DNA of 64,000 bases from Triatoma infestans (taxonomy: Eukaryota; Arthropoda; Insecta; Hemiptera; Reduviidae): positions 1 to 64,000 of the forward strand of contig JAAEAF010001967.1 in the NCBI GenBank assembly GCA_011037195.1, given 5' to 3'. A program made the translations under genes and the position numbers. The notes below the pieces were generated by a model. The model searched no databases, was not told the DNA's origin, and was given only the letters and a program-made list of their open reading frames with translations. Below are positions 12,575-23,774 of the stretch, one piece after another (position 1 is the first letter of the stretch; each line of letters begins with the position of its first letter).

Positions 12575-12775
12575 GCTGCGCGAGACCCCAGATAGGAAAC
12601 GGAAGGTTGGGAGACCCAGACTGCGTTAGCATGATGGAATTGCCCACAACGCGAGGAATATCCTCGGACTGCGAAACTGGCGGCCGCTAAAAATAGGGAC
12701 GACTGGCGGAAACATATTGAGGAGGCCAAGACCCAAAACACTGGATTGTAGAGCTAGGAAAGAAGAAGAAGAAGA
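12575..12775 (+). pseudogene. LINE ORF2 C-terminal end, broken
   Basis: The frame from about 12597 reads RKRKVGRPRLR, then a stop where a Trp is usual, then HDGIAHNARNILGLRNWRPL; after a one-base shift it continues NRDDWRKHIEEAKT. The GRPRLRW-DG...NW...WR...EAKT pattern is the usual carboxyl end of many insect non-LTR retrotransposon ORF2 proteins downstream of the reverse transcriptase. A GAAGAAGAAG tail at about 12760-12776 follows. The rest of the element is absent, so this is a 3' fragment with at least one stop and one frameshift. The clade cannot be settled from so little. Confidence 0.68.
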
Positions 12776-13184
12776 AGGTGTTATAGAAAAAAAAGTTATA
12801 GATTTTTATTTCTGTACAAACTATAATCAAGTTTCAAGAAAAACTTCAGTGCAGTTTTCAATAAAAACCGTGCCATGGAGAAACATACCTTTGCAAAATG
12901 TGTACCCTTCCGGGGGAAATCTCTCACTCACGCCATCTCACGTTCGTTATCTTTCTTTTAATGAAAACGTACGTATATATGACGTAAACATGTACATATA
13001 TGTGCCTCCGAAATATAATATAAAAGTCATACTTCCGCTATACCGATATTCTTTAATCTCAGAATTTTTGGACCACACAATAAATTTATGATAATGTTAA
13101 ATAGAACAATATAAATCGAGAAAGGCCCAACGTATGGTACTTGAAAGAAAAGCCTAACGTCATGCCCTCAAATAAAAAATTTCC

Positions 13185-13690
13185 TTTAAAAAACCCCTCA
13201 AATAAATCAGTTTTCCTGGTAAAATGTCATTATCCAGAACATCGCAAAAAAAAACTGAAGTATCTTTTCAGTAACGTGTTTCACCAGTCGATCGATTTTT
13301 TTTTACCAAAACCTTATTGTCTGACCTGTGGGTATCCCTAAACGAAATATCCAAGTTTTTGTTTAACAGTAATTGCATTATTTGAGTTACACTCACTCAC
13401 TCACTCTCACTCATTCTCTCTCTCTCTCTATCTCACCTCTCTCTCACATACACATACACTCACAGAAATACAGACAAATATATACATATACAAGCAAATA
13501 TCTTAATAATTATATAATTACTTTCGGTTGACGAATTTTAACCGAAAACTTCATGATGCATTGTATTGATTTCTACATATTTTGGAAAGTCCCATATTTT
13601 TTCGTAATCACCTGACAATTCCGGTGAAAAACGCAATTTTGAAAAAAAAATCTGATATGAAATCAGGATTTTTTACGAAAGTAAAAACAA
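13185..13690 (+). mobile_element. Dominant repeat family, partial copy
   Basis: Follows the family order from the AAACCCCTCAAATAAATC block through ACATCGCAAAAAAAAACTGAAG, a decayed module, a CA/CT-rich microsatellite zone (13390-13480), and the ATTCCGGTGAAAAACGC block near 13619. The 3' hairpin is not clear. Confidence 0.6.
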
Positions 13691-13691
13691 C

Positions 13692-13880
13692 CTGGAGTGA
13701 AACACTCACACGACTTTCTCTTTTCTCACACGACTCCTGAAAATTACAATTGTATATGAAATAGCAAACTTTCTTTAAACTTCAAATTACGCTCATTTGT
13801 TTTAATATAAATATAGCAGTGATGAGGTGGGGAGGAAAAGGTAACCAACCTTCCAACCCAAGTTGTAAGGAAGTTGTAGT
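13692..13880 (+). mobile_element. Dominant repeat family, 5' end of a B-type copy
   Basis: Opens CTGGAGTGAAACACTCACACGACTTTC-like (13693 on, given here in part), the B-type start, then the GTGATGAGGTGGGG block also seen in the copy at 36670. Recognition fades after about 13880. A possible continuation starts at about 14527. Confidence 0.6.
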
Positions 13881-14149
13881 GGAATCGTTTATTGTGATCC
13901 TATGGTATGTAGCAGATGTCTTGAAGAGGGATTTATTAGGCGGAAGTTAGTTTAGAGAGTTATTGTTTGAATTACTAACACTGAATTTATAAAAATAGAC
14001 TATATTTTTACAGTAATTTAAATGTGAGAAGTGGTAACTATTAACATGAAATACTTAGATAATTTAAAGTTAAAATAACAAATAATTTAAGATGATTAAA
14101 ACAAATAAACTAAGATGCACAATTATGAAAATAAGTAAAACCTGTATAG

Positions 14150-14525
14150 GGACGCGGAACTGCTGCTCGTATAATGATGTACTCGTGTATAATAATCCCC
14201 TCTTCCAGTGGGGCGAAGTTTATATTAGTGTTACTCACACACTGTCAGATGTGTAAGCAACACTCACACCAAGACATCTCTCCTAGTGTGCGACCTTGGT
14301 TAGTTCGGTGACCAGTGATTTAGGTCAGTGGCCAGCTTTATCGGTGCTTGCTTTGATGTAAAGTATTGACCCTTGTATTGAAAAGGGTTTCGTTTGTTTG
14401 GCCGCGGCCTTGTCTTGAAGACAGCGGCCGGCTAGGCCACTAGTTATAAATTATCCTTTATTCCTGCCATCATTTGTGAAGATAGCAGCTGGCTGGAACC
14501 ACTTTGACATTGCTATCACCAACTT
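14150..14525. other. Less AT-rich insert-like stretch with hairpin
   Basis: This piece lies between the two B-type repeat fragments. It has GGCCGC at 14400 and GCGGCC at 14426, a hairpin-capable pair around TTGTCTTGAAGACA. The text GAAGACAGCGGCCGGCTAGG (14417 on) recurs in diverged form as GAAGATAGCAGCTGGCTGG (14479 on). No protein or known element recognised. Confidence 0.35.
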
Positions 14526-14526
14526 A

Positions 14527-14830
14527 GTATATCAGTATGAACCAACTTCATATATTTGAAATTCAACGCCACATATTCCGTAAGGTTGCAATTCCGGTTG
14601 ATGAATTTTGTTGGAAAAGTTCGTGTCAGATACGGTGATAGTATCTAAACAAAATTCTAAGTTTCAGTTTCTTGCGATTTCTTTTATTCACATATACATA
14701 TACAGCCAAACAAATAGATACAGACCATTCGCTAAAACCACCTTTTCCGTATTTCCGGTGAAAATTCGGTATGATCGCAACGCTACTTCCTCATTATAGC
14801 AGTAATGGAGAATGTAATAAAATAAATAGT
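14527..14830 (+). mobile_element. Dominant repeat family, 3' portion
   Basis: Starts in the B-type text GTATGAACCAACTTCATAT, then GAAATTCAACGCCA, ATTCCGGTTGATGAATTTTG, GTCAGATACGGTGATAGTA, TCGCTAAAACCACC and GTATTTCCGGTGAAAAT; the 3' end is decayed. It may be the other half of the copy at 13692. Confidence 0.75.
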
Positions 14831-16350
14831 ATGTAGCAAACATTTTACAATAAAAACTAGATAAATATAAAAGATTCTGCGATAACTAAAGCTTCTGAAA
14901 GTCTAATAAAAACAGCTGCTATATCAAAAGTTAGCTCAAGTGGAATTTAGGTTGGGTAATATAATAGTAATTATATAGATTTAGTGAGAAGGAAAGAGCT
15001 ATGTTATACTGATATAGCAGAGATGGGTGAGGATAGATAAATAAACTAAAAATGTATATATAGAGATAGATATAGAGAAATAGACGTGCTACAAGCTTCT
15101 GTATAAGAATTTATTTACTCATGATATATTACATATAGAGTTGGATTATATGGTAATTCTGAAGAATAGAAATGGTATATTATATGAAGTAAATAAGATT
15201 TAGTAGAGCGGTATGATATGTAATAGCTGAAATGTGTAATTTGTGTTTGAGAGCTTCTTACCAGAATACGGTAGAGAGTACCAAGTATTTAATTGGTACT
15301 CAAAAGAACGCTTTCAAATTAATGCGTTCTGATTCGTTATTGCGTATAATATTATAGTGAGCGAGACTTCCAAAGATTCCCTTCAGTCAGACATCAATCA
15401 ATAGATGTTTCAACAAAGCTACTAAACATCTCAAACTGAGAAACTAATTAGTCTTCGAATTTATTGAAGAGCTTATCAAGCTCGAAAGATACAAGTGAAC
15501 GTTTATAACACTTTAATTGCCACCAAATAAAAATTTGTCCCACAAAAACCAATTATTTTATATTCAACAGTAATGCTTTTCATTTAACATCATTATTTCT
15601 GCAAAAGAGAAAATGTTGCGTTCATACCACTGTTTTTCGAAATTGTTTTCAAAGAATGGATTTCGAAATTATTTCTTGTAAACACAAACACAATTACAAC
15701 AAAAGTCTGTGCGTTTTTCCATCCTACAATTTAAAAATGGATTGTTTAATTCATCTCACTCCTCGAAATATAGGTCATCATAATTTTCTATAACTTGAAC
15801 ACATCTCTGAGTCAACAATTAGATGTCCTTCAGATATAGGGAGGTAGAAAACTCTAAACATCTCAGATTTCTGCTCCTACATATTTGTAAATTTTCACCA
15901 CGTAAAATATGGGCGTAAGCTGGGTGAGAGAGAAGTTCGATTACTGAGAACGTTGCACGTGATGTTTGCCAGGCCTTTGAGTTGTCTTGTTGAAAGAGTT
16001 CTTACATTTCGATTAACCAGCAAAGATCGGATATTTTTCAACCTAAACGGAATGTACGCGTATTCTAGCTGATAGAATAGAGTTCGGATCGCACAACTGT
16101 CAGGCACCAGTTCAAAATTAATGACGCCTTCGTAGTTTGAACACACGCACAGCATCACATTTTGCTTAAATCTTTCATCTTGGGAGTAGGGTACAGCTGG
16201 TTTGCCCTAACTAATACATTATTTTTGTTTGTTCGGAGTGTGGAAATAAACGTACTTTTAATCACAAGTAATAAATTCATTTAAAGAAAGAAAATCCCTC
16301 GGGTTTTGAAGCAGGGTTTTTTGTTGTGGTTGTTGGTTCCGCAGAGCTGG
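14831..16350. other. Unassigned AT-rich sequence
   Basis: No gene, RNA or repeat class recognised. An 87-residue frame at 15895-16158 (minus) has no recognisable motif. Confidence 0.4.
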
Positions 16351-16400
16351 AAAGCATCAGAGACATTTTCCGCGGTAGCCTGCTTCATTTTGTGGTCATC

Positions 16401-16430
16401 GTCCGGTTTCGGGCGTTCGACCATCTTCAG
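16401..16430 (-). ncRNA. Hammerhead-like motif, left arm
   Basis: Minus strand reads CTGAAGATGGTCGAACGCCC then GAAACCGGAC. The helix II here has one mismatch (GGTC against GCCC) compared with the right-arm copy. Confidence 0.45.
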
Positions 16431-16616
16431 GATGTGTTTTTCAGACAGTGTGACAACACAGACCTGCACAGAGCAAATTTAGTTACACACAGACTGGTGT
16501 TTTTAACTGTATTTAAAACTTAAAAAGTTCTAAAACAGGTGTTCTTAAAAACACCTGTCAGTGTGTAACTAAATTGGCTCTGTGCAAGTCTGTGTTGTCA
16601 CACTGTCTGAAAAACG

Positions 16617-16654
16617 CATCCTGAAGATGGGCGAACGCCCGAAACCGGACGATG
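16617..16654 (+). ncRNA. Hammerhead-ribozyme-like motif, right arm
   Basis: Order seen: CATC (16617-16620), the conserved-type box CTGAAGA (16621-16627), one extra T, GGGC-GAAC-GCCC forming a 4-bp helix II with a GAAC loop (16629-16640), GAAAC (16641-16645), CGGAC, then GATG (16651-16654), which pairs with CATC as helix I. Known hammerheads have CUGANGA, helix II, GAAA and a cleavage UH. Helix III would be reduced to ACC/GGA. Deviations are the extra T and A in place of the U before the cleavage base, so activity is doubtful. Small hammerheads with diminished helix III are reported with Penelope-like elements. Confidence 0.5.
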
Positions 16655-16699
16655 ACCACAAAATGAAGCAGGCTACCGCGGAAAATGTCTCTGAAGGGT

Positions 16700-17239
16700 T
16701 TTTTTATACTTCATCTCGATATGGGGCTTATTCGGGCAATTAGGTTGATATAAAATGCTTCTACGGGGTTCTGGAAACTATGCCAGCTGTTTACAGGTTT
16801 ATGGCTGACTGGGTCACGCCTAATTCATCTGAAAGTTTTCTGATGTTGGTGCAAGGATCCGCTCCTACAAAAGTGTCGAATCTAAGGATATCGCGCCTGA
16901 ACGAAGCTTACTCTCCAGGCCCATACCCTCCTCTCCAAAGTGTTTGAACCAGACCTTTGTAACCCGCATAGTAACAGAGGCTTTCCCCTCTACTTCACTG
17001 ATTTCGGAAGCGGCATTTGTGGCGTCAATCTTTTTTTAAAGTAGTGACGCAAAATTGCCCGAATTTCTAGGTTCATCTAGAGAAAAAACACGCACAGACT
17101 ACTGTTGCACATTAGTACAAAATCATTACATACAATCTTGAACGCAGAGGACTACTTAAGTGATTTTATTGTTTTTAGTGCAGTGCACTACAACCAACCG
17201 AGATATATATTATGCTAACCTATTAGTGCCAAGATGGGA
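16700..17239. other. Unassigned sequence
   Basis: Less AT-rich than its surroundings at about 16790-16990. No recognisable frame or element; it may belong to the same old retroelement as the palindrome beside it. Confidence 0.3.
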
Positions 17240-17645
17240 CCACTCCCCCAACACAACTCCTTCCAGAATAAGATTTCCAGGAATTAGAATGTGGGAAAGA
17301 GTTTAAAAGAATATCGTAGTTGCCGTTTTCGAGAAAATCGCGAAAAACTGGAAAAAAATGCTAGCAATGTCTGACTTCTGGTTGGTTGATGGATGTTACC
17401 AGAAACCTTCGCATCAGATACGGTGATAGTGTCTAAACGGGATACCTAGTTTCAGCTTCCTGCAATTTTTCGTTTTTAAGACCTATTTGGTTCACATCCA
17501 CGCGGGCCAAAAACATTTTTTTTACTTAGGGAAGCTCAGAACATGTATATGCGGTCAATATTCAATTTTGAAAAGTTAATGTGATCGCAATTACTTCTCC
17601 TATTATCCTAAAGCTAGAGAAAATAACATAAAGTAACAATTATTC
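17240..17645 (+). mobile_element. Dominant repeat family, 3' portion
   Basis: Shows GTTTTCGAGAAAATCGCGAAA (17328 on, in part), CAGATACGGTGATAGTGTC (17415 on), the TTCAGCTTCCTGCAATTTTTC block and a decayed 3' end. The (CA)n site is lost here. Confidence 0.8.
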
Positions 17646-19420
17646 AAATAATTAATATATACATTCAAAAGTAATAATAAAATAAGTTATTTGCGAAAGA
17701 AATACATTACTTAGTTGCCAATTAAATATAGTTAGTTACTGCAGTTACTTTTTCTAAAAAGTTATTACATGGTAATTATCAAAGGACTAGTAAAACTGTT
17801 TTTTAACAACTCTAGAGGGAAAAAGAAAATAAACTAGTCTCAGGTAGATACTACAACCATTATTCAAACTTTACACAACAAAAATAAGAATGAGATAGGT
17901 AGGGCTATTTCGTCTCCCCCCCCCCAGACTTTACACGCAATCTTTTTTTTCATACGAACTGTAAAGAGTGGGAGAAAGAAAATTTGATTTTTTTTTGTTT
18001 TGTTTTTGTTTTCCCATTATCTTTTTTCCAACCCTTATTTTCTTTAATTTTAACAATATAATTTTTTGAAAACACAATTTTTTTCTGAAATTCAGCGCCA
18101 CTTCCACTTCACTCACCCCTACTTTTAATCATAGAATAATTCAACATAAAAAACAATAAACACTCCGGTTCTTCTTTCCAAGGCTTTTACATATTTAACA
18201 TAAATAGTAATACTAAAATAGCTAATAAACACAATATACACCTATAGGTATATAAACAGTAATCACCTGGTATTTTATGTAAATTTATTCTCAACCCTAT
18301 CCAACAAGTCCCATCACAACTTCGGCCTACCTTTTTTTCTTTATTTTTGTTTTTATTTTACACTACTTCGTGCACATAAAATACCAATTTACTACTCTTA
18401 TTTTTTTTTTATCTACTCTTGTACATTACATTTTTACCTTTTTGTTGACAAGCATAAGGGGGTGATATAAACAATTTTCATTTGTTTTTGTTTTTTTTAT
18501 TCCTTATACAATTTCTACCATCACATACAAATTGCAATAAACGAAAACAATATCGATTTTAAACTTTTTAATAAAAGTCTTTCTTTTTTCCTATAACCCT
18601 TATAATAATGTAACAATTATTAAAACAAAACTAGTGAGTAGAGTTATACTTTTAATCACAAGTGGGAGAAAGTAAAAACGAACATTACTTTTCCTCATAA
18701 ATGACTTAAAGTAATAATATTGGACTCTCGACTAGCCCAATATCTGGTGGTAAAACGCGAAAACCAGAGCATATAAAAAAATAAAAAAATCGACAGGTTG
18801 AAAACAATTTCTTTAAACAAAGCAACTGAAGGAACTACGGCCGATTTTGAACAAAAGAATACTAAAGTCATGCGGGTTATAAAGGTTCAAAATACTATAC
18901 AATGCTGGGAGGTTATATACTGTAAGTTCTTAGAAAAAAATGCAATGTTTACAAAACTCTTTTTTTACATCAAACAACAACAACAACTAATATAAAATAA
19001 ATTAAACCAATCAGAATTGAAGACGTCAAAATAGTAGGCAAACAAGCAAACTTCCCAACCTTATCTCGTACAATGATGTCTTTGCTTTGACTTTATACCG
19101 CTTTTAGCGCACTCATTTCTATGTTCAACATATTTTACTCGACCAAATTAAAACGGACTTGAGGTTATACCAAAATGAGCAGGTTATAGAGAAAGGGGGG
19201 GGGATAATTGCCTTGAATTAAAATACGATACTCGTACATTCTTAGTATTTGTACCTTTTCATTTTTTATATTCATATAAGTTGAGAACCAATTTGATGTC
19301 GTTGCTGAAAAAGATTAATATTTAACACGTGAGTGAAGTATTCTCACATTCAGATCAATTATCTGAACTCAAGTTTAGAAAAGCATTACTTTACTCATGA
19401 TTGATAAATAACTATTTATC
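17646..19420. other. Unassigned, strongly AT-rich sequence
   Basis: No gene recognised. The text GGGAGAAAGTAAAAACG at about 18664-18680 looks like a lone 3' end of the dominant repeat family. The rest has many T-runs. Confidence 0.4.
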
Positions 19421-19670
19421 TACTATGGATCCAAAAAAAAAGTTAAGTTAGAAACACTGTTCGGTAAAGTCAAATTCTCTTTTAAAAAGATTTTCTTCAG
19501 AATTATCAAAACCAGGCATTTTAACGGATTCACTGAGACGGTCGAACCGTACATTTTATTGAAATGACACTTTAGCTTTAGAGGAATATTTAACACCCCC
19601 CCTCCATAACGTTCTAAAAGACTGATAAAGCTATCTTCTTCAAAGAATCTTGTTCTAGCCTCAAGAATCT

Positions 19671-19714
19671 TGTATTGATTGGTTAGCCTCCTCTCATTTG
19701 AATCATAATAATCA
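19671..19714 (+). repeat. 44-base direct repeat, copy 1
   Basis: Starts TGTATTGATTGGTTAGCC and ends AATCATAATAATCA. It matches 20284-20327 at 43 of 44 positions (T against C at the sixth). Confidence 0.9.
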
Positions 19715-20283
19715 GGAGAGGCTGGGTACAAGAGATTCTGGTTGGAATGAGGAAGTGGTTAGGTTGATCAAATTAGGCGCCTCTCTTCCTTTGATTGTTC
19801 CTTTAAGCCTTCTATTGGCGTGTTTTTGGGCACATGCCTGTCAAGCTTCCAGGCATTGACGGCTACTCATTCTTTGCATGGGCTCAGTTGGTTGTCGGCA
19901 GTCTAAGATGTTCATTGGGGCTTCGGACCTCTCTTAGGCATCTGGTCGGATTTCTTTAGTGAAAATTGTGATTAAAGGAGACATCTCTCTCTCTCTATCT
20001 CTACATGATGGCTACCCCTTTTGTACAGTTTTTGAGATAGCGTAAGAAACACCCTCCATTTCCAGACAAACTGTTTGGATTGTAAGAAGATTAGGTACCT
20101 AATCATTGGTCAAAATAGGATATGTATTGAAGAACATAGGCTATTTTACTTTAATACTATGGACCGCTTTGTTCGGAATGTTGTGAGGAAGGTAGAACCT
20201 GGTCTGGATTCTTGTTCTAACAACTTGTTGTTGTTTGGGGTAACTGGGTAGCTATATGGTCGCAAAGAGTCTATTATGGGCAA
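19715..20283. other. 569-base segment between 44-base direct repeats
   Basis: The segment is bracketed by near-identical 44-base repeats. It has a (TC)n run near 19988 but no poly(A), terminal inverted repeats or recognisable frame. Possible origins are a segmental duplication, an unequal exchange or an unknown insertion with a very long duplication. Confidence 0.5.
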
Positions 20284-20327
20284 TGTATCGATTGGTTAGC
20301 CTCCTCTCATTTGAATCATAATAATCA
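20284..20327 (+). repeat. 44-base direct repeat, copy 2
   Basis: Begins TGTATCGATTGGTTAGCC and ends AATCATAATAATCA; one mismatch with 19671-19714. Confidence 0.9.
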
Positions 20328-20334
20328 ATTTTCC

Positions 20335-20600
20335 TCAAAAAAAAGTTTCAGACAAAAGTATACGCCTGTATCTTGTATAGTTGACGATTTTCGAGCGAAT
20401 AGCAAAAACTGGAGGAGGGTAAGGAACCAGGCGTCCTGGGAGTTCGCATTTCCGGACACGAATTTCAACCGAAATCTTAATGGTGGTCCCAAATGGAATA
20501 ATAAGTTTTAAGTTACCAGCGATTTGTAATTTAAGAGATATTTTGTTCACACACACACACACACACACACACAGAGGAGAGAGAGAAAGACCAGACAATG
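20335..20600 (+). mobile_element. Dominant repeat family, truncated copy ending at (CA)n
   Basis: Covers the AGTTTCAGACAAAAGTATACG start, a decayed CATTTCCGG module, the AAATGGAATAATAAGTTTTAAG block, AGAGATATTTTGTTCAC and a (CA)n tract (20549-20573). The part after the microsatellite is missing, so the copy breaks at the (CA)n. Confidence 0.7.
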
Positions 20601-21779
20601 ACCACTATAGAAGTAGAAACAAGTAATGTTTACACGTTTAAATCTAGTAGGGCGAACTGTTCTAAACATTAGTAGACTGATACAGTTGTACAACAAGCAT
20701 AGAAATGGACAAAGGAATGCAGACTTTACAAATAGCAAATAAACGCATATGGGAAGGAAGAAAAGTAGGATATTTATATTACATATATATACACTGGTAG
20801 ACATGTTGCGTATATCTATCTAGGAGGCATGCTCAATTTTTTTTTTTTTTTAATCGTCTAGCTATTACAACAACAATCGACCTAAATAACACTCAGTAAT
20901 ACTCTTATCCTTCCCAGAAGATCAACTATAAAGTTAAATGGAATTTGTGTTTAGGTTCTCTCATTTCCTCGACAATGGCATCAAGTAACTCGTCGTGGTG
21001 ATGGGGGGGGGGGGGGAATATATGTTTTCTCTCAGAGATACTGCTTATATACACAATAAAGCATACAACAATACTAAGAAGAAGCACGTCTCTAATGCTA
21101 TTATAACCTCCTTAGGGTATCTATAATAATAATAATAATAACAATGATATATAGGTTATACTACTATAAGGGTCTCATGGCTCAACCAGCAGACATTGTT
21201 GTTTGCAGTTGAACCAATGGTACTTCCCGATATAATTCACTAATATGTCTAATGCTCTCTCCCTCACATTCTCACTCTCTCTCTCTCTCAATACATATAT
21301 ATCTTCTACCTAACCTACTGTTATACGATTGTATTAAATCGTATACGAGGGAAATTAGACATAGCAGAATGTCAAAGTAGTTCGGGTTGCAACCATATAT
21401 ATTTACATCAAGACCTCACAACTATTTCTATCTTCAACCAGCTCAATGCTTTCTTCTCCTACACAATAACAATATTCCAAAGTTCCTTGCTTTTTTTTTT
21501 TAAATTTTAAAAACCAATTGTTGCAGAATGAGTTTTATTGAGAAAACCTAATTATAATAATTAATTTGCAAGGTAGGGCCCTTTATTGTAGTCCATTTTC
21601 ATAATGTTCTTAATTTTTTTTTCTCTTTAAGGGACTGCATAGATGTCCAGTAATGGCCAGCGCTGACCATAGAAAATTCTTTCTCGGCGGCCGACAGGGC
21701 ACTGACAAGTCTCCAAGCGCCACTGCCTACAAATATTGATGAACCTTTAAATAAATAAATAAATACATCCAATGGAAAT
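20601..21779. other. Unassigned sequence with microsatellites
   Basis: Contains a G run (about 21003-21016), an ATA triplet run near 21127 and a CT run near 21276. No gene recognised. Confidence 0.4.
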
Positions 21780-21954
21780 GACATATTTTTTTTTTGTTAC
21801 CGCAAGGGAAATTGGACTGGCCACTTTCTCAACTCTGCCTGTAGAGATTCGTATATTATGTCTGGAGGCATAATATATCCACTCGTAATCATCCACATAC
21901 ACAATCTTCTTTAAAGACACTGTTATAATGAAATCAATCGCCATAAAAAAAAAA

Positions 21955-22035
21955 ACCGCTGGACTGAACGTGGGATTCAAACTCGGGACAAGTCCACGCT
22001 CATAATCACTACAACAAAATCGCCCCTACTACCCC
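21955..22035 (-). mobile_element. SINE head related to the one at 4648
   Basis: Minus strand reads GTAGTGATTATGAGCGTGGAC then GAGTTTGAATCCCACG, close to GTGGTTATGAGCATGGAC and the B box of the SINE at 4648. The A and B boxes are diverged. The body would run leftward to about 21780 but is not clearly matched. Confidence 0.5.
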
Positions 22036-22054
22036 AAAACCGGCCCTACTATAT

Positions 22055-22400
22055 ATATTAAATATACAAAATTTAAAGAAAAATTGATGGAGCTATTTCC
22101 GAGAAAATTGTGAAAAATTGTGGAAAAAAAGAAGAACATTTTAATAAAGTAAGATGTTGACAAAAAAAAAATGCTAGATTGCAGTGGTGGTACCTAAACG
22201 GAATACCTATTCCCGCCTTTGGGGTAGGGTTGTGCGACGTTTTGTTCATGCACACGTGAACCCATTCGCTAGAAACTTTTTTCTCTCATACTTAGCATTC
22301 CGCAAAACATGCATTTCCGATGAAAAATCTATTACGAAAATTTGAGACGATCGCAATTACTTTCTCATCAGTTAGAGAAAATAAAAATAAATAGTGTTGC
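22055..22400 (+). mobile_element. Dominant repeat family, 3' portion
   Basis: Contains AAATTTAAAGAAAAATTGATGG, TTTCCGAGAAAATTGTG, GTGGTGGTACCTAAACGGAA, the GTTCATGCACACG site that stands where (CA)n usually is, CCATTCGCTAGAAAC and a decayed 3' hairpin. Confidence 0.75.
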
Positions 22401-23290
22401 AATTTGGAAAAGCACGTAATTATAATAAATAGAGAAATTCTTACATTACTTAGTGACTGAAATATTTATAAATCCTACCATTGGTAAGCCCATATTAAGT
22501 TCGTAAGTAACCAGTACTCAAAGGGAATAAAAGATATGACATCAATTTAACACCAGCATTACGACGCATTAAACATGGTGTACAATAATAACAGCTACGA
22601 AATAATCCAAGTTATAAATTTCAGATACCCTTTTAAATGTATACATTAAAAATTGCATTTTATTATTAATAAAATATATAATTGTAAATAGAAAATCCAT
22701 TTATAATTTATGACTTTATTTTTTCTTTATTATACTTTATCGTTTTTTTTTGAATTTTTAATTAAATGAAATTAACTATTGTTTTGAGAGAGAAATTTGA
22801 GATTCGAGAAGAAGATTAAAGTGTAGAAAAAATTAATAGTAGAGGTTACATTAGAATGAAGAACTCCTAAAATATTTCTAAATATCTTGGTAACGCACAA
22901 GTTAACTATAAAATTTGAAAACCATAAAAGTGTATTTCAGATTTTTATATCAATTAAAGAAAAACATTCAGAAAAAAAAAGAAAAAAGTTGTAAATAAAG
23001 TGTTTAGAGAAAATAGGCAAATATCTATGTATTATATATTCCTGATTAGACGACATCTTTAAAGAAAAATGGCTAATCCAAAGCCAGATAGAAAGTGTAA
23101 CGGATCTTGTTATATGAGAAGATGGATTAGGATTTGTCCTTTGACTGTAGATCTGCAACCAACATTAGTGTTTTCTTTGATATCTTAACAGGTGAACAAG
23201 TGGAGTCTATGCATACAAAACTTATCCATGTTTGTATGGAAACTCAAATAACGTTCTTATGATGAGTTCATATTATATTAATATTATTTA
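22401..23290. other. Unassigned AT-rich sequence
   Basis: No gene or repeat class recognised. Confidence 0.4.
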
Positions 23291-23294
23291 CAAT

Positions 23295-23405
23295 TAAATC
23301 TATTGTCAAAATTCCAAGTTTGAAGAAAATCGGTTGACCGGAAGTACGACTTTACTGAGCCGATTTTTTTTTTTTTTTTTTCAGTTTTCTGCGCTTTTCT
23401 CTATA
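23295..23405 (-). mobile_element. Dominant repeat family, internal fragment
   Basis: Minus strand shows GTACTTCCGGTCAACCGATT followed by TCTTCAAACTTGGAATTTTGAC, the conserved module of the family. A T-run interrupts it near 23366. Confidence 0.6.
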
Positions 23406-23586
23406 AAGGCATAAACACACATTATATATCTAAACAAAGGTTTTGGGTTTCTGGCAAGGTCATACTCCCACACAAATTTTGATGCTCCTAAATATTAAGT
23501 AAGAATTATAATATGTGGATGGATCCGCAATACTGGATAACATCTGGTATTTTATCCGTCGTAGCATGCATATTTATGTTCTTCCT

Positions 23587-23616
23587 GACCGGTTTCGGAC
23601 TTTCATCCATCGTCAG
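23587..23616 (-). ncRNA. Hammerhead-like motif, left arm
   Basis: Minus-strand copy of the right-arm core: CTGACGA, T, GGA-loop-TCC, GAAACCGGTC, identical to 23739-23768. Confidence 0.5.
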
Positions 23617-23732
23617 AGCAAATTGACAAAGTTCGTGTAGCGAGTTCACTTCAACGTGATGTTTCTGTTACTTGTTACTCACACTTGTTGGTTGTAATAC
23701 AACAAGTGAGCTCGCTACACGAACTTGGTTAA

Positions 23733-23774
23733 TTTGCTCTGACGATGGATGAAAGTCCGAAACCGGTCAGGAAG
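23733..23774 (+). ncRNA. Hammerhead-ribozyme-like motif, right arm
   Basis: TTTGCT (23733-23738) can pair with AGGAAG (23769-23774) as helix I at five of six positions, one a G-U pair. Between them lie CTGACGA (23739-23745, fits CUGANGA), one extra T, a 3-bp helix II GGA/TCC with loop TGAAAG, and GAAACCGGTC. The ACCGGT after GAA is self-complementary, so helix III is minimal or could form between two molecules; the U before the cleavage base C is present. The extra T between the conserved GA and helix II is unusual, so I call it a candidate, not a proven ribozyme. Confidence 0.58.

Larger units (their letters stand above)
16357..16694. repeat. Large inverted repeat with ribozyme-like arms
   Basis: The arms 16357-16505 and 16546-16694 are reverse complements over about 149 bases with only around six mismatches, separated by a 40-base spacer that holds its own hairpin (ACAGGTGTT...AACACCTGT, 16536-16559). 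Each arm carries a hammerhead-like core. No frame covers it. Inverted terminal segments with hammerhead motifs are known for Penelope-like retroelements; assigning this piece to that class is inference, as no Penelope reverse transcriptase is in the window. Confidence 0.85.
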
